A DNA stretch of 64,000 nt from Candidatus Tisiphia endosymbiont of Nemotelus nigrinus (GCF_964026475.1 NZ_OZ032151.1:682001-746000), one strand, 5' to 3'; positions 52,120-60,539 are shown, counted from the stretch's first letter. Made by a program: numbers and translations. Notes: generated from the sequence alone by a model not told the origin.

Positions 52120-52604
52120 AAATACCAAAATAATTTATACGAATATAGTTTTCAGATCAGATTGCTGTGAGCTTTAATTCATACCCTACATTTTTTATTC
52201 TATCGTAAAAATAGCAAAAAATTATAAGGATATTATGCTGTACAAGCGTCATTGCGAGGAATCACTAGGCGACGACACAATTGTAATTTGTCATTCCCGC
52301 ATACCTGCTTTTGCAGGTATGACACAAAATAGGATTGCTTCGCAGTGCTTATGCACTCCTCGCAATGACGGTTAGAGAATTTACTCAATCTACAACTGTA
52401 GTATATAATAAGAGCGTGATCTCTTACTGTTAAGTTTACAACATTTTTTATTTTACATTATTTAAGAAAGACTTTAGGAATTCTTAAGCCTTTTGAGTTA
52501 CCAATTTTGATAATTTCTGCATGCATTTTTTGTTACCGATAAGACTCAAAATATTTTAATATACTGTAATTACTTTGTATGTCCATGTCAAGTAACTAGA
52601 CACT
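52120..52604. other. Intergenic region between ppdK and the IS110 element
   Basis: It contains one nested palindrome (52248-52374), a 39-bp block shared with the window start (52365-52403) and, at 52598-52604, AGACACT, the left end of the 160-bp hairpin that the IS110 split. No gene is seen. Confidence 0.65.
52248..52374. repeat. Palindrome within a palindrome
   Basis: The outer pair CGTCATTGCGAGGAATCACT / GCACTCCTCGCAATGACG is of the GTCATTGCGAG family. Between its CGACGACACAATT and GATTGCTTCG halves lies a complete REP-like hairpin, GTCATTCCCGCATACCTGC with its complement GCAGGTATGAC (52298-52333). Confidence 0.75.
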
Positions 52605-52628
52605 TATATCTTTAAATTATGATATAAG
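52605..52628 (+). promoter_or_regulatory. -10 half of a promoter completed only in the circular IS110 junction
   Basis: Joining right end ...AATTGCT (to 53769) to left end TATATC... (from 52605) creates -35 TTGCTT across the joint, then 17 bp, then -10 TATAAG (52623-52628). The expected start, about 52634-52636, is the first base of the target-loop stem. A similar junction promoter is known for IS621; here it is read from sequence only. Confidence 0.55.
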
Positions 52629-52633
52629 TAATT

Positions 52634-52760
52634 GTAAGAGGGTGACTTGATAGACACTGGACTGAAATAGTCGTAAACAGAATAAGTACCCTCTTACAAA
52701 GTTTGCTTTGAACAAATTGCAGAAGGTGCTGGAAACAGCAGCCTTGCACAATAAGATGAA
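52634..52760 (+). ncRNA. Predicted IS110 bridge RNA (target- and donor-binding loops)
   Basis: Target loop: a 10-bp perfect stem, GTAAGAGGGT (52634-52643) with ACCCTCTTAC (52688-52697), extends by ACTT/AAGT. It encloses AGACACTG (52652-52659, left guide, identical to the target), a GACT-AGTC terminal hairpin (52660-52672) and GTAAACAG (52673-52680, right guide). The right guide is complementary to the target CTGTTAAC at 7 of 8 positions. Donor loop: AATTGC (52715-52720) matches the right end AATTG+C. A GAAA-capped hairpin (52723-52745) follows, then ATAAG (52751-52755), the complement of CTTAT at the left end. This is the layout known for IS621 bridge RNA; the RNA ends are inferred. Confidence 0.65.
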
Positions 52761-52772
52761 GGAGATTATATC

Positions 52773-53723
52773 ATGAGTAAAATAATAGGTCTAGATGTAA
52801 GTAAAAAATGGTTAGATATATGTTTATATGAGTCTAACAATAAACCGATATATAATCGTTTTTCCAACGATAAGTTAGGGCATGAAGAACTGATAAAATT
52901 AACAAAAGAACAAGAAATTAAGCTAATAGTATGTGAACCTACTGGAGGTTATGAAGCGGATATTTGCCAAAAATTGTATAATAATAAACAACAGGTACAT
53001 AAAGTCAATACATATAGCTTTAATTCATTTAGTAAATCGGTGAATTTGTGTAAAACTGATAAGAAGGACGCATTTAAATTAGCATATTATGGCGATAAGA
53101 TGCAGCTTTCAGCTAATTATTTATATCAAGTTGAATCCGATACTTTGAAGAGATATCAGCAAAGGCGAGAAGATTTAGTATTAATGCTTAGCAATGAAAA
53201 GAAGAGGCTACATCATAGTATTGATGGTATTGATAAAAAGAGTATAGAAAAGCTCATTAAATTTTTACAGAATGAAATAGCTGAGCTTGATAAAAAATTA
53301 AGTGAAGTAATAGATGAGTCAGAAGAGTTGAAAGAGAAGGTAAAAATATTAGAGAGTGTGCCTGGTATTGGTAAATGCGTAGCTAAAAAACTAATTAGTT
53401 TTTTACCTGAATTAGGGAATAAAAATTATAGTAGTAATGAATTGTCAGCAATTGTAGGGATAGCTCCTTATGCCCGTGATAGTGGTAATAAGCAAGGACG
53501 AAGATTTATTAGAGGTGGCAGAAAAATACCACGATATGCTTTATATATGGCGGTATTGGCTGGTAAAAACGGTGTCAAAAATGGTTTTCAATATTTGAAA
53601 GCTTTATATGATAGGCTTGTTAACAATTTTAAACCTAAAAAGGTTGCTATAGTTGCATGCATGCGTAAACTACTTGAAGTATGCCATAAACTTATTCAAC
53701 AAAAACGTTGTTTTGTTATTTAG
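52773..53723 (+). CDS. IS110-family transposase (bridge-RNA-guided DEDD recombinase)
   Basis: The 316-residue protein has a RuvC-like N-terminal domain with the DEDD acidic residues: GLDVSKKWLD (Asp7), VCEPTGGYE (Glu about 61), and KTDKKDAFKLA (Asp pair about 97-101). A coiled linker follows (about 150-200). The C-terminal Tnp domain has LESVPGIGKCVAKKLISFLPELG and ARDSGNKQGRRFIRGGR, which contains the likely catalytic Ser. AAGGAG lies 8 nt before ATG 52773. All motifs look intact, so it may be active. Confidence 0.95.
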   Translation: MSKIIGLDVSKKWLDICLYESNNKPIYNRFSNDKLGHEELIKLTKEQEIKLIVCEPTGGYEADICQKLYNNKQQVHKVNTYSFNSFSKSVNLCKTDKKDAFKLAYYGDKMQLSANYLYQVESDTLKRYQQRREDLVLMLSNEKKRLHHSIDGIDKKSIEKLIKFLQNEIAELDKKLSEVIDESEELKEKVKILESVPGIGKCVAKKLISFLPELGNKNYSSNELSAIVGIAPYARDSGNKQGRRFIRGGRKIPRYALYMAVLAGKNGVKNGFQYLKALYDRLVNNFKPKKVAIVACMRKLLEVCHKLIQQKRCFVI

Positions 53724-53769
53724 ATAAATATTTTTATTTTTTTGAAAATTTAGATAAAAGATAATTGCT

Positions 53770-53873
53770 GTTAACAAAGCTTATTTAATTGATGAATTAA
53801 TGGATTTTTTTAGCGAAAATTAATAAGATTTTTGCTGGAATAGTGTACCTATTTCAAAAAAATCTTATAATTT
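53770..53873. repeat. 160-bp hairpin element, remainder right of the IS110
   Basis: From GTTAACAAAGC, the hairpin sequence runs to CTTATAATTT, where the other copies continue with GCAGC. Here it is joined instead to AGATATATTATTG, part of an IS5-like transposase gene. So the hairpin lost its right arm in a deletion or recombination. Confidence 0.8.
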
Positions 53874-53886
53874 AGATATATTATTG
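53874..53886 (+). pseudogene. IS5-family transposase remnant, 5' exon part
   Basis: The 13 bases AGATATATTATTG encode RYII plus the first base of a Glu codon. Joined to the sequence after the intron (from 55774), they read RYIIENTFQKFKEWRG in frame, a good match to the C-terminal part of IS5-type transposases. The rest of the upstream gene is gone. Confidence 0.65.
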
Positions 53887-55773
53887 GTGCGCCACGAAGT
53901 GTAAATAAGCTAGCTGTTGCAAGAGCAGCCATAGAAGTGTTGACCTAGCACACTATGTATCGAGTCTTGAGCTGAGTTTGGTAACAAAGTCAGTTAAGCG
54001 TAGACAGAAATATTATAGGCCGTAAGCCGTAAGGTTGAAGCAATTGAGCCTCGTTAATGTCTTCTTTTGAGATCGCAGACTGTGTCAATAAACAGGAATG
54101 CAACAACATACATATCATAAATAGGCAGATATGTATGGGATCTCCGGGGTCTGAGAACATGGCATGTAATAAAAGTTTATTTATAAACGTGGGATATCCT
54201 ATATTTTCTCTGAATTAGGAGTATTAGCTAACAAGTGTAAAAGCGAGGAAGCTGAAAAGAAATATAGGAAGTCAGATCCAGCATAGTACTGATGAAATTG
54301 GGTAATGCCAATGGAGGGAAGGCTGGTGGGTAAAATCGATCTCTAGAGGGAAATGTTATGATAACAACAGATTATCAAGTAATAACAGAAACAAAACTAA
54401 AGAGAATAGCATGGTTATCTTCATTGGATAAAAGTAAGAGATTTAACAACCTCATGCATTTGTTTAGTGAGAACGCACTTGCTGTCTGCTATCATGAGCT
54501 GGATGTTAAGAAAGCAACTGGAGTAGATGGAGTAAACAAAACTAATTATGGCTTAAAACTTACAGAAAATATTGGAAAATTGTCTGATAAACTAAAGAGG
54601 ATGGCTTACATACCGGGCAATATTCGAGAGGTAAAAATACCGAAAGAAGGAAGCAATGGCAAGACTAGAACTTTAGGTATCAGCAACTTTGAAGATAAAA
54701 TATGTCAGAAGATGATGCACAAAGTGCTTGAAAGTATATATGAGCCAATATTCTTGGAATGTTCCTATGGTTTCAGAACGGGAATAGGGTGTCATGATGC
54801 AATAAGAGGATTAACGCAACATCTTTATAGCAATGAGGTAGAGAGCGTAATAGACCTAGATTTGGCTAACTTCTTTGGTACTATTGATAGAAGGATATTG
54901 ATAGAAATGCTGCAAGAGAAAATTCATGACAAGAAGCTAATAAGATATATAATCCGCATGTTTAAAGCTGGAATATTGTCTGAAGGAGAACTGATTGTTC
55001 AAGAAGAAGGGACGATTCAAGGAAACATTGCTAGTCCCATCCTTGCAAATATTTTTGCTCACTATGTTTTAGATGAATGGTTTGAAGAAGTGGTAAAGCA
55101 ACATTGCAGAGGAACAGTAGCATTATTTCGCTACTGTGATGATGGTGTAATATGTTGTAGATACGAGGAGGACGCCAAGAGAATAAAAATAGCTTTAGCA
55201 AAACGACTTGAGAAGTACAAACTTAAACTCAACGAAGAAAAGACCAAAATGGTTAGATTTTCAAAGAGAAAATTTTCTCAGAACGAAAGGCAAGAGGCTT
55301 TTGATTTTTTGGGTTTCACCTTTTATTTTGGTAAGTCTAGGAAAGGTAAAATAATACCTAAGGTAAAGAGTTGTAGTAAACGAATAAGTGCCAAACTGAA
55401 GAAGGTCAATGACTGGTGTAAGGACATTAGAAACAAGCATAAACTGCATGTCATATGGAGAAGTTTTTGTAGCAAGTTGAGAGGGCATATACAGTATTAT
55501 GGTGTGACTTTTAATATTAAAGCAGTGAATGGCTTCATAAGGCAATCAGTGAAGACATTGTTTAAGTGGTTAAATCGTCGCAGCCAAAGAGAATCATTCA
55601 GTTGGGAGAAGTTTTGTCTGTTTATCGAATGCAATCCATTACCAAAGGTAAGAATATACCACTCCTTAATGCAAGGCAGTATGTGAATGATGATATCTTG
55701 AGCCCATTGCCTTAATAGGGCACGATGAGGTTCTAACGAGGGGCGTAAGTGGCAACGCTTACGTCTACTCTAT
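53887..55773 (+). mobile_element. Group II intron, complete copy, inserted in an IS5-like transposase
   Basis: The intron starts GTGCG (53887), the standard group II 5' end, and finishes CTACTCTAT after domain V (55700-55733) and domain VI. EBS1 CAATAA (54086-54091) pairs over all six bases with IBS1 TTATTG (53881-53886). Ligating the flanks restores an open IS5-type transposase frame. Length is 1887 nt. Domains I-IV occupy 53887 to the start of the reverse transcriptase gene and beyond. Copy 1 is at the window start. Confidence 0.92.
54358..55686 (+). CDS. Group II intron reverse transcriptase/maturase
   Basis: The 442-residue intron-encoded protein carries RT motifs: IPKEGSNGKTRTLGISNFEDKI (about 95-115), YGFRTGIGCHDAI (137-149), VIDLDLANFFGTID (164-177), QGNIASPILANIF (221-233) and RYCDDGVIC (258-266). 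The catalytic box is YCDD rather than the more common YADD. The C-terminal X domain (GHIQYYG, WLNRRSQRESFSW) supports splicing. There is no HNH endonuclease domain, so mobility would depend on nicked or replicating target DNA. ATG 54358 is preceded by AGAGGGAAATGTT. Confidence 0.95.
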   Translation: MITTDYQVITETKLKRIAWLSSLDKSKRFNNLMHLFSENALAVCYHELDVKKATGVDGVNKTNYGLKLTENIGKLSDKLKRMAYIPGNIREVKIPKEGSNGKTRTLGISNFEDKICQKMMHKVLESIYEPIFLECSYGFRTGIGCHDAIRGLTQHLYSNEVESVIDLDLANFFGTIDRRILIEMLQEKIHDKKLIRYIIRMFKAGILSEGELIVQEEGTIQGNIASPILANIFAHYVLDEWFEEVVKQHCRGTVALFRYCDDGVICCRYEEDAKRIKIALAKRLEKYKLKLNEEKTKMVRFSKRKFSQNERQEAFDFLGFTFYFGKSRKGKIIPKVKSCSKRISAKLKKVNDWCKDIRNKHKLHVIWRSFCSKLRGHIQYYGVTFNIKAVNGFIRQSVKTLFKWLNRRSQRESFSWEKFCLFIECNPLPKVRIYHSLMQGSM

Positions 55774-55895
55774 AAAATACATTTCAGAAATTTAAAGAAT
55801 GGCGTGGTATAGCAACAAGATATGATAAAAATACAAAATCATACATGGCGGCTCTTTGTCTAAGGGGATTACTAATGTGGGCTAAAATCTCATGA
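55774..55895 (+). pseudogene. IS5-family transposase remnant, 3' exon part
   Basis: Read from the splice site, AA completes a Glu codon and the frame gives NTFQKFKEWRGIATRYDKNTKSYMAALCLRGLLMWAKIS, then TGA at 55893. The F-x-K-x-K-xx-R-x-I-A-T-R-Y-D-K block is the family's C-terminal motif. The N-terminal two-thirds of the gene are absent. Confidence 0.7.
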
Positions 55896-56306
55896 CGACA
55901 TACCCTAAGACAAAAAAATATTTAAATACAGGCATACTATATGAAAAGCAAACCCATATAAATAAAAAAGCCCATATTTAGACTTAGAGCGTAATAATTC
56001 AAAAACTAGGTTCCCCCCCCTGCCATAACGATACTAAAAAGCCGTGTAATAGCCTTAAAAATAGCTAAAATAGGAGTTTAATAACAAATTAGCTGATGTA
56101 GTACTACTCCAAGCCAGAACAATTTATTTACAATAACTAAAAATTATTAATACTGAAAAAAATGTTATATTTGGCCCTAATACTGAAGGGAATGGGGTAA
56201 TTTAATAATAATTCAACTTGACTTGTGCGGTGCTTGATATATCTCTGCTCTTTGAATACATACTAACTTTCTAATTAAAGCAAAATTTATTATCTAAGGA
56301 GAAAAT
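55896..56306. other. Intergenic region with no recognised feature
   Basis: It has AT-rich sequence with a run of eight C bases near 56010. I find no ORF, repeat family or RNA. It may belong to the serine-recombinase element that follows. The recombinase gene has AAGGAG (56297-56302) as its ribosome-binding site. Confidence 0.4.
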
Positions 56307-57834
56307 ATGACAGACAAAGCAACAAAATCAATAATTTTAGTTCGTGTTTCAACAAGGGAACAAGAAGAAGGGTATTCAATTGAAGCTCAAAAATATAGAT
56401 TAGTAGAATATTGCCAACGTAAAAATCTTGAAGTTATCGAAACTTTTGAAATTATCGAATCTTCAAGCAGAGGGGAGCGTAAGCAATTTAAAGAGATGAT
56501 CAAATTTGCTAAAAGCCATAGAGAAACAATTGCTATAGTTGCTGATAAAGTAGATCGAGTACAAAGAAGAATTTCAGAAATTTCATTACTAGAAGAACCA
56601 ATAAAAGCCGGTAAGATAGAATTACATTTTAGAACAGAAGGTTACATAATAGATAAAGATTCTCAGTCTCATGCAAAGCTAATGTGGGGGATGAACGTAT
56701 TAATGGCACAATCTTACGTTGATAGTTTAAGTGATAACGTTAAAAGGAGTCTAGATCATAAATTACGTAAAGGACAATGGATAGGTCCAGCCCCCCTTGG
56801 TTATCTAAATAGCAGGGACGCAAGTGGCAATAGCATAATAATTCTTGATCAGTCTAGAGCTTTTATTATCAAAAAACTATTTGAAGAATATGCGAGCGGG
56901 ATATATACTCTTAGGTCTATGGTAAACATGGCTAAAGAATTAGGCTTAAGAAGTAAAAAGAATTGTCACCTAAATAAAACTGTTATACATCGTTTAATAC
57001 AACAACCATTTTATTACGGTGAGATGAGAGTAAAAGGAGAGATGTGGTCACATGGTTATCAGGCAATTATAACAAAAGAGACTTTTATGGCATGTAAAGA
57101 TGTACGTTTAGGGTGGAAGAAGAAGCCTTTTAAATATGGTGGTAAGGATTTTCTCTTTAGAGGATTAATCACCTGTGCGGTAACTGGCAAAATGGTAACA
57201 TCTGAAATTCATAGTAAAACATATCCAAACGGTAAAGTGGATGAATGGACATATTTAGCTACTTGGGATCCACAGAATTTAGACAAGAAAATATATATAA
57301 GGGAAGATGAGGTTTTAAAGCAAATAGAAGATGTTTTTAAAAGAATAGGTATAAGAAGACCCCGAAATGCTAAAAGAGACTCTAGCCTATTTAAAAAACA
57401 CAAATGAGCTAAAGAAAGATGAGCATGACCAAGCAACAGCTTCATTAAAGAAAGAACATACCGAAAATGAGAATAGATTAAATTCATTAATAGATTTGCG
57501 ACTCAATGGAGAACTTAGCACAGAAGAATTTCAAAGAAAAAAACAACAATTAAAAGATCGCCAATATGAAATTGATCGTTTACTGAAGACTTATGATGAA
57601 GCAGATGATAAATTTACTGATACCGCTACAATGCTGATAACTCTAGCTTCTGAAGCCTATGAAACCTTCAAAGGTTCTGAAATGCCCCAAAAACGCAAAA
57701 TGATAAATTTCGTATTTCAGAACCTCAAACTAAGAGGCAAAAAACTTGAGACCTCCCTACGTTTTCCGTTCGATATTTTTGAAAAAACGACGACCTGTAC
57801 CGAATGGCGGAGAGAAGGGGATTCGAACCCCTGA
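56307..57834 (+). pseudogene. Large serine recombinase, split by a one-base frameshift; 3' end inside tRNA-Ser
   Basis: The first frame (56307-57407) gives the resolvase catalytic domain ILVRVSTREQEEGYSIEAQ (nucleophile Ser15), then the recombinase domain (RKGQWIGPAPLGYL) and a zinc-ribbon region (RGLITCAVTGKM). The second frame (57367-57834) supplies the coiled-coil MLKETLAYLKNTNELKKDEHDQ... At CCCC (57360-57363), removing one C joins IRRP and EMLKETLAY. The last residues, CTEWRREGDSNP, are encoded by the tRNA-Ser 3' part on the opposite strand. This is a tRNA-associated integrase, now probably inactive unless the frameshift is programmed or is a sequencing error. Confidence 0.82.
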
Positions 57835-57892
57835 CACGTTACCGTGAACACGCTTTCCAAGCGAGCGCCTTAAACCACTCGGCCACCTCTCC
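57805..57892 (-). tRNA. tRNA-Ser (anticodon GGA)
   Basis: On the minus strand GGAGAGG...TCTCTCC form the acceptor stem and the anticodon loop reads TTGGAAA. There is a long variable arm typical of tRNA-Ser, and T-arm GGTTCGAATCC. Discriminator G and CCA are encoded (57807-57805). The 3' half overlaps the end of the serine recombinase gene. Confidence 0.97.
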
Positions 57893-58072
57893 ATAACTAC
57901 TACATACACACATTCAGGATAAAAAATTATCCGAATTCGGCTCTGTCCAATATAGGATAGTGACCCCAATTGTCAAACCAAAAAAAATAAGTTAATCCGT
58001 TTTTAACTATTTAGAAATTAACTATTTTTTATAATTAAAAAATACAGATAATACAAAATTTCAACATTATAA

Positions 58073-59325
58073 TGGTCCCCATATTTTGGACACAAAAAAA
58101 GAAGAAATGAGATAGAATTCTTTAGCAAAAAAGGAGAGCTAGAGATGAAAAAACAAGTAAGGCAATATAGTGTTGAGGAGAAATCAAAAATTGTCATAGA
58201 GACAATCAAGGGCGAGCTAACAATAGCCCAAATAACTAGTAAGTATGGCGTTCATGCAACACAGATAAGTAATTGGAAAAAACAGGGACTTGAATTATTA
58301 GTACAAGGCTTTAAGAGTAAAACACAGAGTGCTGATCCAAATCAGCAGGAGTTAATCAAGAATCTATATGAACAAATTGGACAGTTAAGTGTAGAGCGTG
58401 ACTGGCTCAAAAAAAATCTGCATTGTTTGGACTTAAAGGTTAGGTGTAATATGATAGAGCCTAATCATAATAAGTTAACAATTATACAACAGTGTAAGTT
58501 GTTGGGTATTAGTAGGTCAAGCTATTACTATCAACCTACTGGTATTAGTGAACAAGAGCTTAAGATCATGGCAATAATTGATGAGACCTATACTATGCAT
58601 CCATATTATGGTATGCGACGGATGGCTAAATATTTACAAGCCCAAGGTTTTTCGGTAGGTCGTAAAGCTGTTAGACGTTACTACCAAATAATGGGTCTTG
58701 AAGCTGTTTATCCTAAAATGAATTTGAGTAAAAGAAATCAGGCACATAAAATATATCCTTATTTACTAAAAGATTTAGAGGTAACATACTCAAATCAAGT
58801 ATGGTGTTCAGATATCACTTACATAAGGTTGCAACAAGGATTTGTTTATTTGGTAGCCATTATGGATTGGCACAGTCGTTATATACTTAGCTGGCGGGTA
58901 TCTATTAGTTTAGAAAGTACTTTTTGTGTAGAGGCTCTTGAGGAAGCTATAGAACAATATGGTATACCAAAGATTTTTAACACAGACCAAGGAGTGCAAT
59001 TTACGTCTGAGCAATTTATCTGTATTTTAAAAAAATATAATATTCAAATAAGTATGGATGGCAAAGGTAGAGTTTTGGACAACGTGTTTATAGAGCGATT
59101 TTGGCGTTCGTTGAAACAGGAAAAAATTTATCGAATAATTTTAACAATTGTAAAGGAGGCAAAAGCAGCTATTAAGGAATATATCGATTTTTATAACCAC
59201 GAAAGAATGCACCAAGCATTGGGGTATAGGACTCCTAGCTTGATGTACTATAAACAAAAAGTTGCATAATAGTGACAATAATAATTTTATGGGAATTATA
59301 TCTCTAAATTGCTAAAATTTTCTCT
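58073..59325 (+). mobile_element. IS3-family insertion sequence (second type)
   Basis: The left end TGGTCCCCATATTTTGGACA (58073-58092) is an IS3-type terminus upstream of the transposase gene. A convincing complementary right end was not found; the stretch TGACAATAATAATTTTATGGG after the gene (from 59272) is a weak candidate. The IS481 element begins directly beyond. Confidence 0.6.
58145..59269 (+). CDS. IS3-family transposase, fused single frame
   Basis: The 374-residue protein has an N-terminal HTH_Tnp_1 region (YSVEEKSKIVIETIKGELT), a coiled linker, an HTH_21 region (DETYTMHPYYGMRRMAKYLQ) and an rve integrase core. The catalytic DDE residues look intact: WCSDITYI, FNTDQGVQFTS and the Glu in DNVFIERFWRSLK. 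The OrfA and OrfB parts are in one frame. AAGGAGAGC lies upstream of ATG 58145. It is a different group from the IS3 at 2937. Confidence 0.92.
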   Translation: MKKQVRQYSVEEKSKIVIETIKGELTIAQITSKYGVHATQISNWKKQGLELLVQGFKSKTQSADPNQQELIKNLYEQIGQLSVERDWLKKNLHCLDLKVRCNMIEPNHNKLTIIQQCKLLGISRSSYYYQPTGISEQELKIMAIIDETYTMHPYYGMRRMAKYLQAQGFSVGRKAVRRYYQIMGLEAVYPKMNLSKRNQAHKIYPYLLKDLEVTYSNQVWCSDITYIRLQQGFVYLVAIMDWHSRYILSWRVSISLESTFCVEALEEAIEQYGIPKIFNTDQGVQFTSEQFICILKKYNIQISMDGKGRVLDNVFIERFWRSLKQEKIYRIILTIVKEAKAAIKEYIDFYNHERMHQALGYRTPSLMYYKQKVA

Positions 59326-60274
59326 AGGTGTTTAGTCCCAGGGAGTGGAGGTTAGGGTTAATAATAAATTTATTTGGATCAGATGTCCATGTTTTTATGA
59401 TAAATTCATAAGGAGTTAAACCTTTAAGAGCTTTAAGTCTTTTTGCGAAATTGTAGGCATTGATAAAATCATATAAATGTTGTTTAAGTTGCTGATGATT
59501 GTCATAATAAAAACGTTTAACAGTTGCCTCTTTAATAGTACGATTCATACGTTCTACCTGTCCATTAGTCCATGGATGATTAACTTTTGTTAGCCTGTGT
59601 TCAATATTGTATTCATAGCAAATACGATCAAAAATATGCATCCAAGCATGCTTATCTACTGTTCTGTTAGTAAATTGAATACCATTATCTGTCAAAATAG
59701 TATGAATTTTATAAGGTATAGCTTTAATTAAATTACGAAGAAATTGTGCTGTTTCTGTCTTGGTACATCTTGGTAAAAGTTCTACATACACAAACTTTGA
59801 AGTGCGATCAATAGCAACAAATAGATAGAGTTTACCTTCTTCTGTTTTGACTTCAGCAATATCTATATGGAAATAACCAATTGGATAAAGTTTAAACTTC
59901 TTCTTGGTTTTGTTATTTCCTTTTACTTCCGGTAACCTACTAACATTATGGCGTTGAAGAAGTCTATGTAAAGAAGATCTAGTAAGCTTGGGAATACTAA
60001 CTTGTAAAGCATATAAGCAATCATCTAAAGATAATAAAGTGTGTTTACGAAATGCTATACACATAGCTTCTTCTTCAGAAGTTAATACTGTAGAAGATGG
60101 TTCTTTGGGACCCATACAAGTATCTTGTAATGTAGTTCGTTTCTTCCACTTAGCAACTGTTTTAGGATTAATAGAATATTTTCTTGCTAAAGTCTTTAAG
60201 CTCTCTTGACTATTTTGGATTGCGAAACGTATTGCCTCTGTCGTTTTGGCACAGCCGTGTAATATTTGTCCCAT
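59324..60274 (-). CDS. IS481-family transposase
   Basis: The 316-residue protein has an N-terminal helix-turn-helix region (LARKYSINPKTVAKWKKR) and an rve core with catalytic DDE residues in FHIDIAEV, ILTDNGIQFTNR and NGQVERMNRTIKE, so it looks intact. The last residues overlap the left inverted repeat of the element and the stop lies at its edge (59324-59326). Related elements are frequent in Rickettsiales. Confidence 0.95.
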   Translation of the reverse strand: MGQILHGCAKTTEAIRFAIQNSQESLKTLARKYSINPKTVAKWKKRTTLQDTCMGPKEPSSTVLTSEEEAMCIAFRKHTLLSLDDCLYALQVSIPKLTRSSLHRLLQRHNVSRLPEVKGNNKTKKKFKLYPIGYFHIDIAEVKTEEGKLYLFVAIDRTSKFVYVELLPRCTKTETAQFLRNLIKAIPYKIHTILTDNGIQFTNRTVDKHAWMHIFDRICYEYNIEHRLTKVNHPWTNGQVERMNRTIKEATVKRFYYDNHQQLKQHLYDFINAYNFAKRLKALKGLTPYEFIIKTWTSDPNKFIINPNLHSLGLNT

Positions 60275-60336
60275 AATTCCTCTCTTGATGGTAATTCTTT
60301 ATAATATACAACATTACACCCTGGGACTAAACACCT
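59326..60336 (-). mobile_element. IS481-family insertion sequence with perfect 18-bp inverted repeats
   Basis: AGGTGTTTAGTCCCAGGG (59326-59343) and CCCTGGGACTAAACACCT (60319-60336) are exact complements and bound a 1011-bp element. It has inserted in a second IS3 orfA fragment, whose frame is cut at 60337. The flanks TTTTCTCT and AATATTTT do not show a clean direct repeat. Confidence 0.92.
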
Positions 60337-60539
60337 AATATTTTCAACTGCTTATTTCTTTCTGATTCGGGCAGAAAGATATCTTTAGCAGAATCAAGTA
60401 ATTTTGCTTTCCACTCATGTAAATTGGTTTGAGGCACCTTATATTCACTACTAATCTTCACTACACTCTTTTTATCACTGATTAATTCTATATCTAACTT
60501 CGCCTTAAATCCTGGTGCATATTGTTTCTTAATACTCAT
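60337..60539 (-). pseudogene. IS3-family orfA N-terminus, cut by the IS481 insertion
   Basis: ATG 60539 (AAAGGAAAG upstream) starts MSIKKQYAPGFKAKLDIEL..., an HTH_Tnp_1 domain with VVKISSEYKVPQTNLHEWK. The frame continues to ERNKQLKIL at the IS481 boundary, and orfB is missing. It differs from both other IS3 transposases in the window. Confidence 0.8.

Larger units (their letters stand above)
52605..53769 (+). mobile_element. IS110-family insertion sequence with predicted bridge RNA, inserted in a 160-bp hairpin
   Basis: The left flank ends AGACACT (52598-52604) and the right flank starts GTTAACAAAGC (53770). Joined as AGACACTGTTAACAAAGC they restore the exact end of the hairpin repeat at 40417 and 46441. 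CT stands at both junctions (52603-52604 and 53768-53769), like the CT core of IS621. The element has no terminal inverted repeats, as usual for IS110. It is 1165 bp: a left non-coding end (168 bp), the transposase gene and a right end (46 bp). Confidence 0.82.

Noticed and set aside
56307..57407. Intact serine recombinase ending RPRNAKRDSSLFKKHK
   Set aside because: The coiled-coil part continues at once in the next frame after a C4 run, so the short form is more likely truncated by a frameshift.
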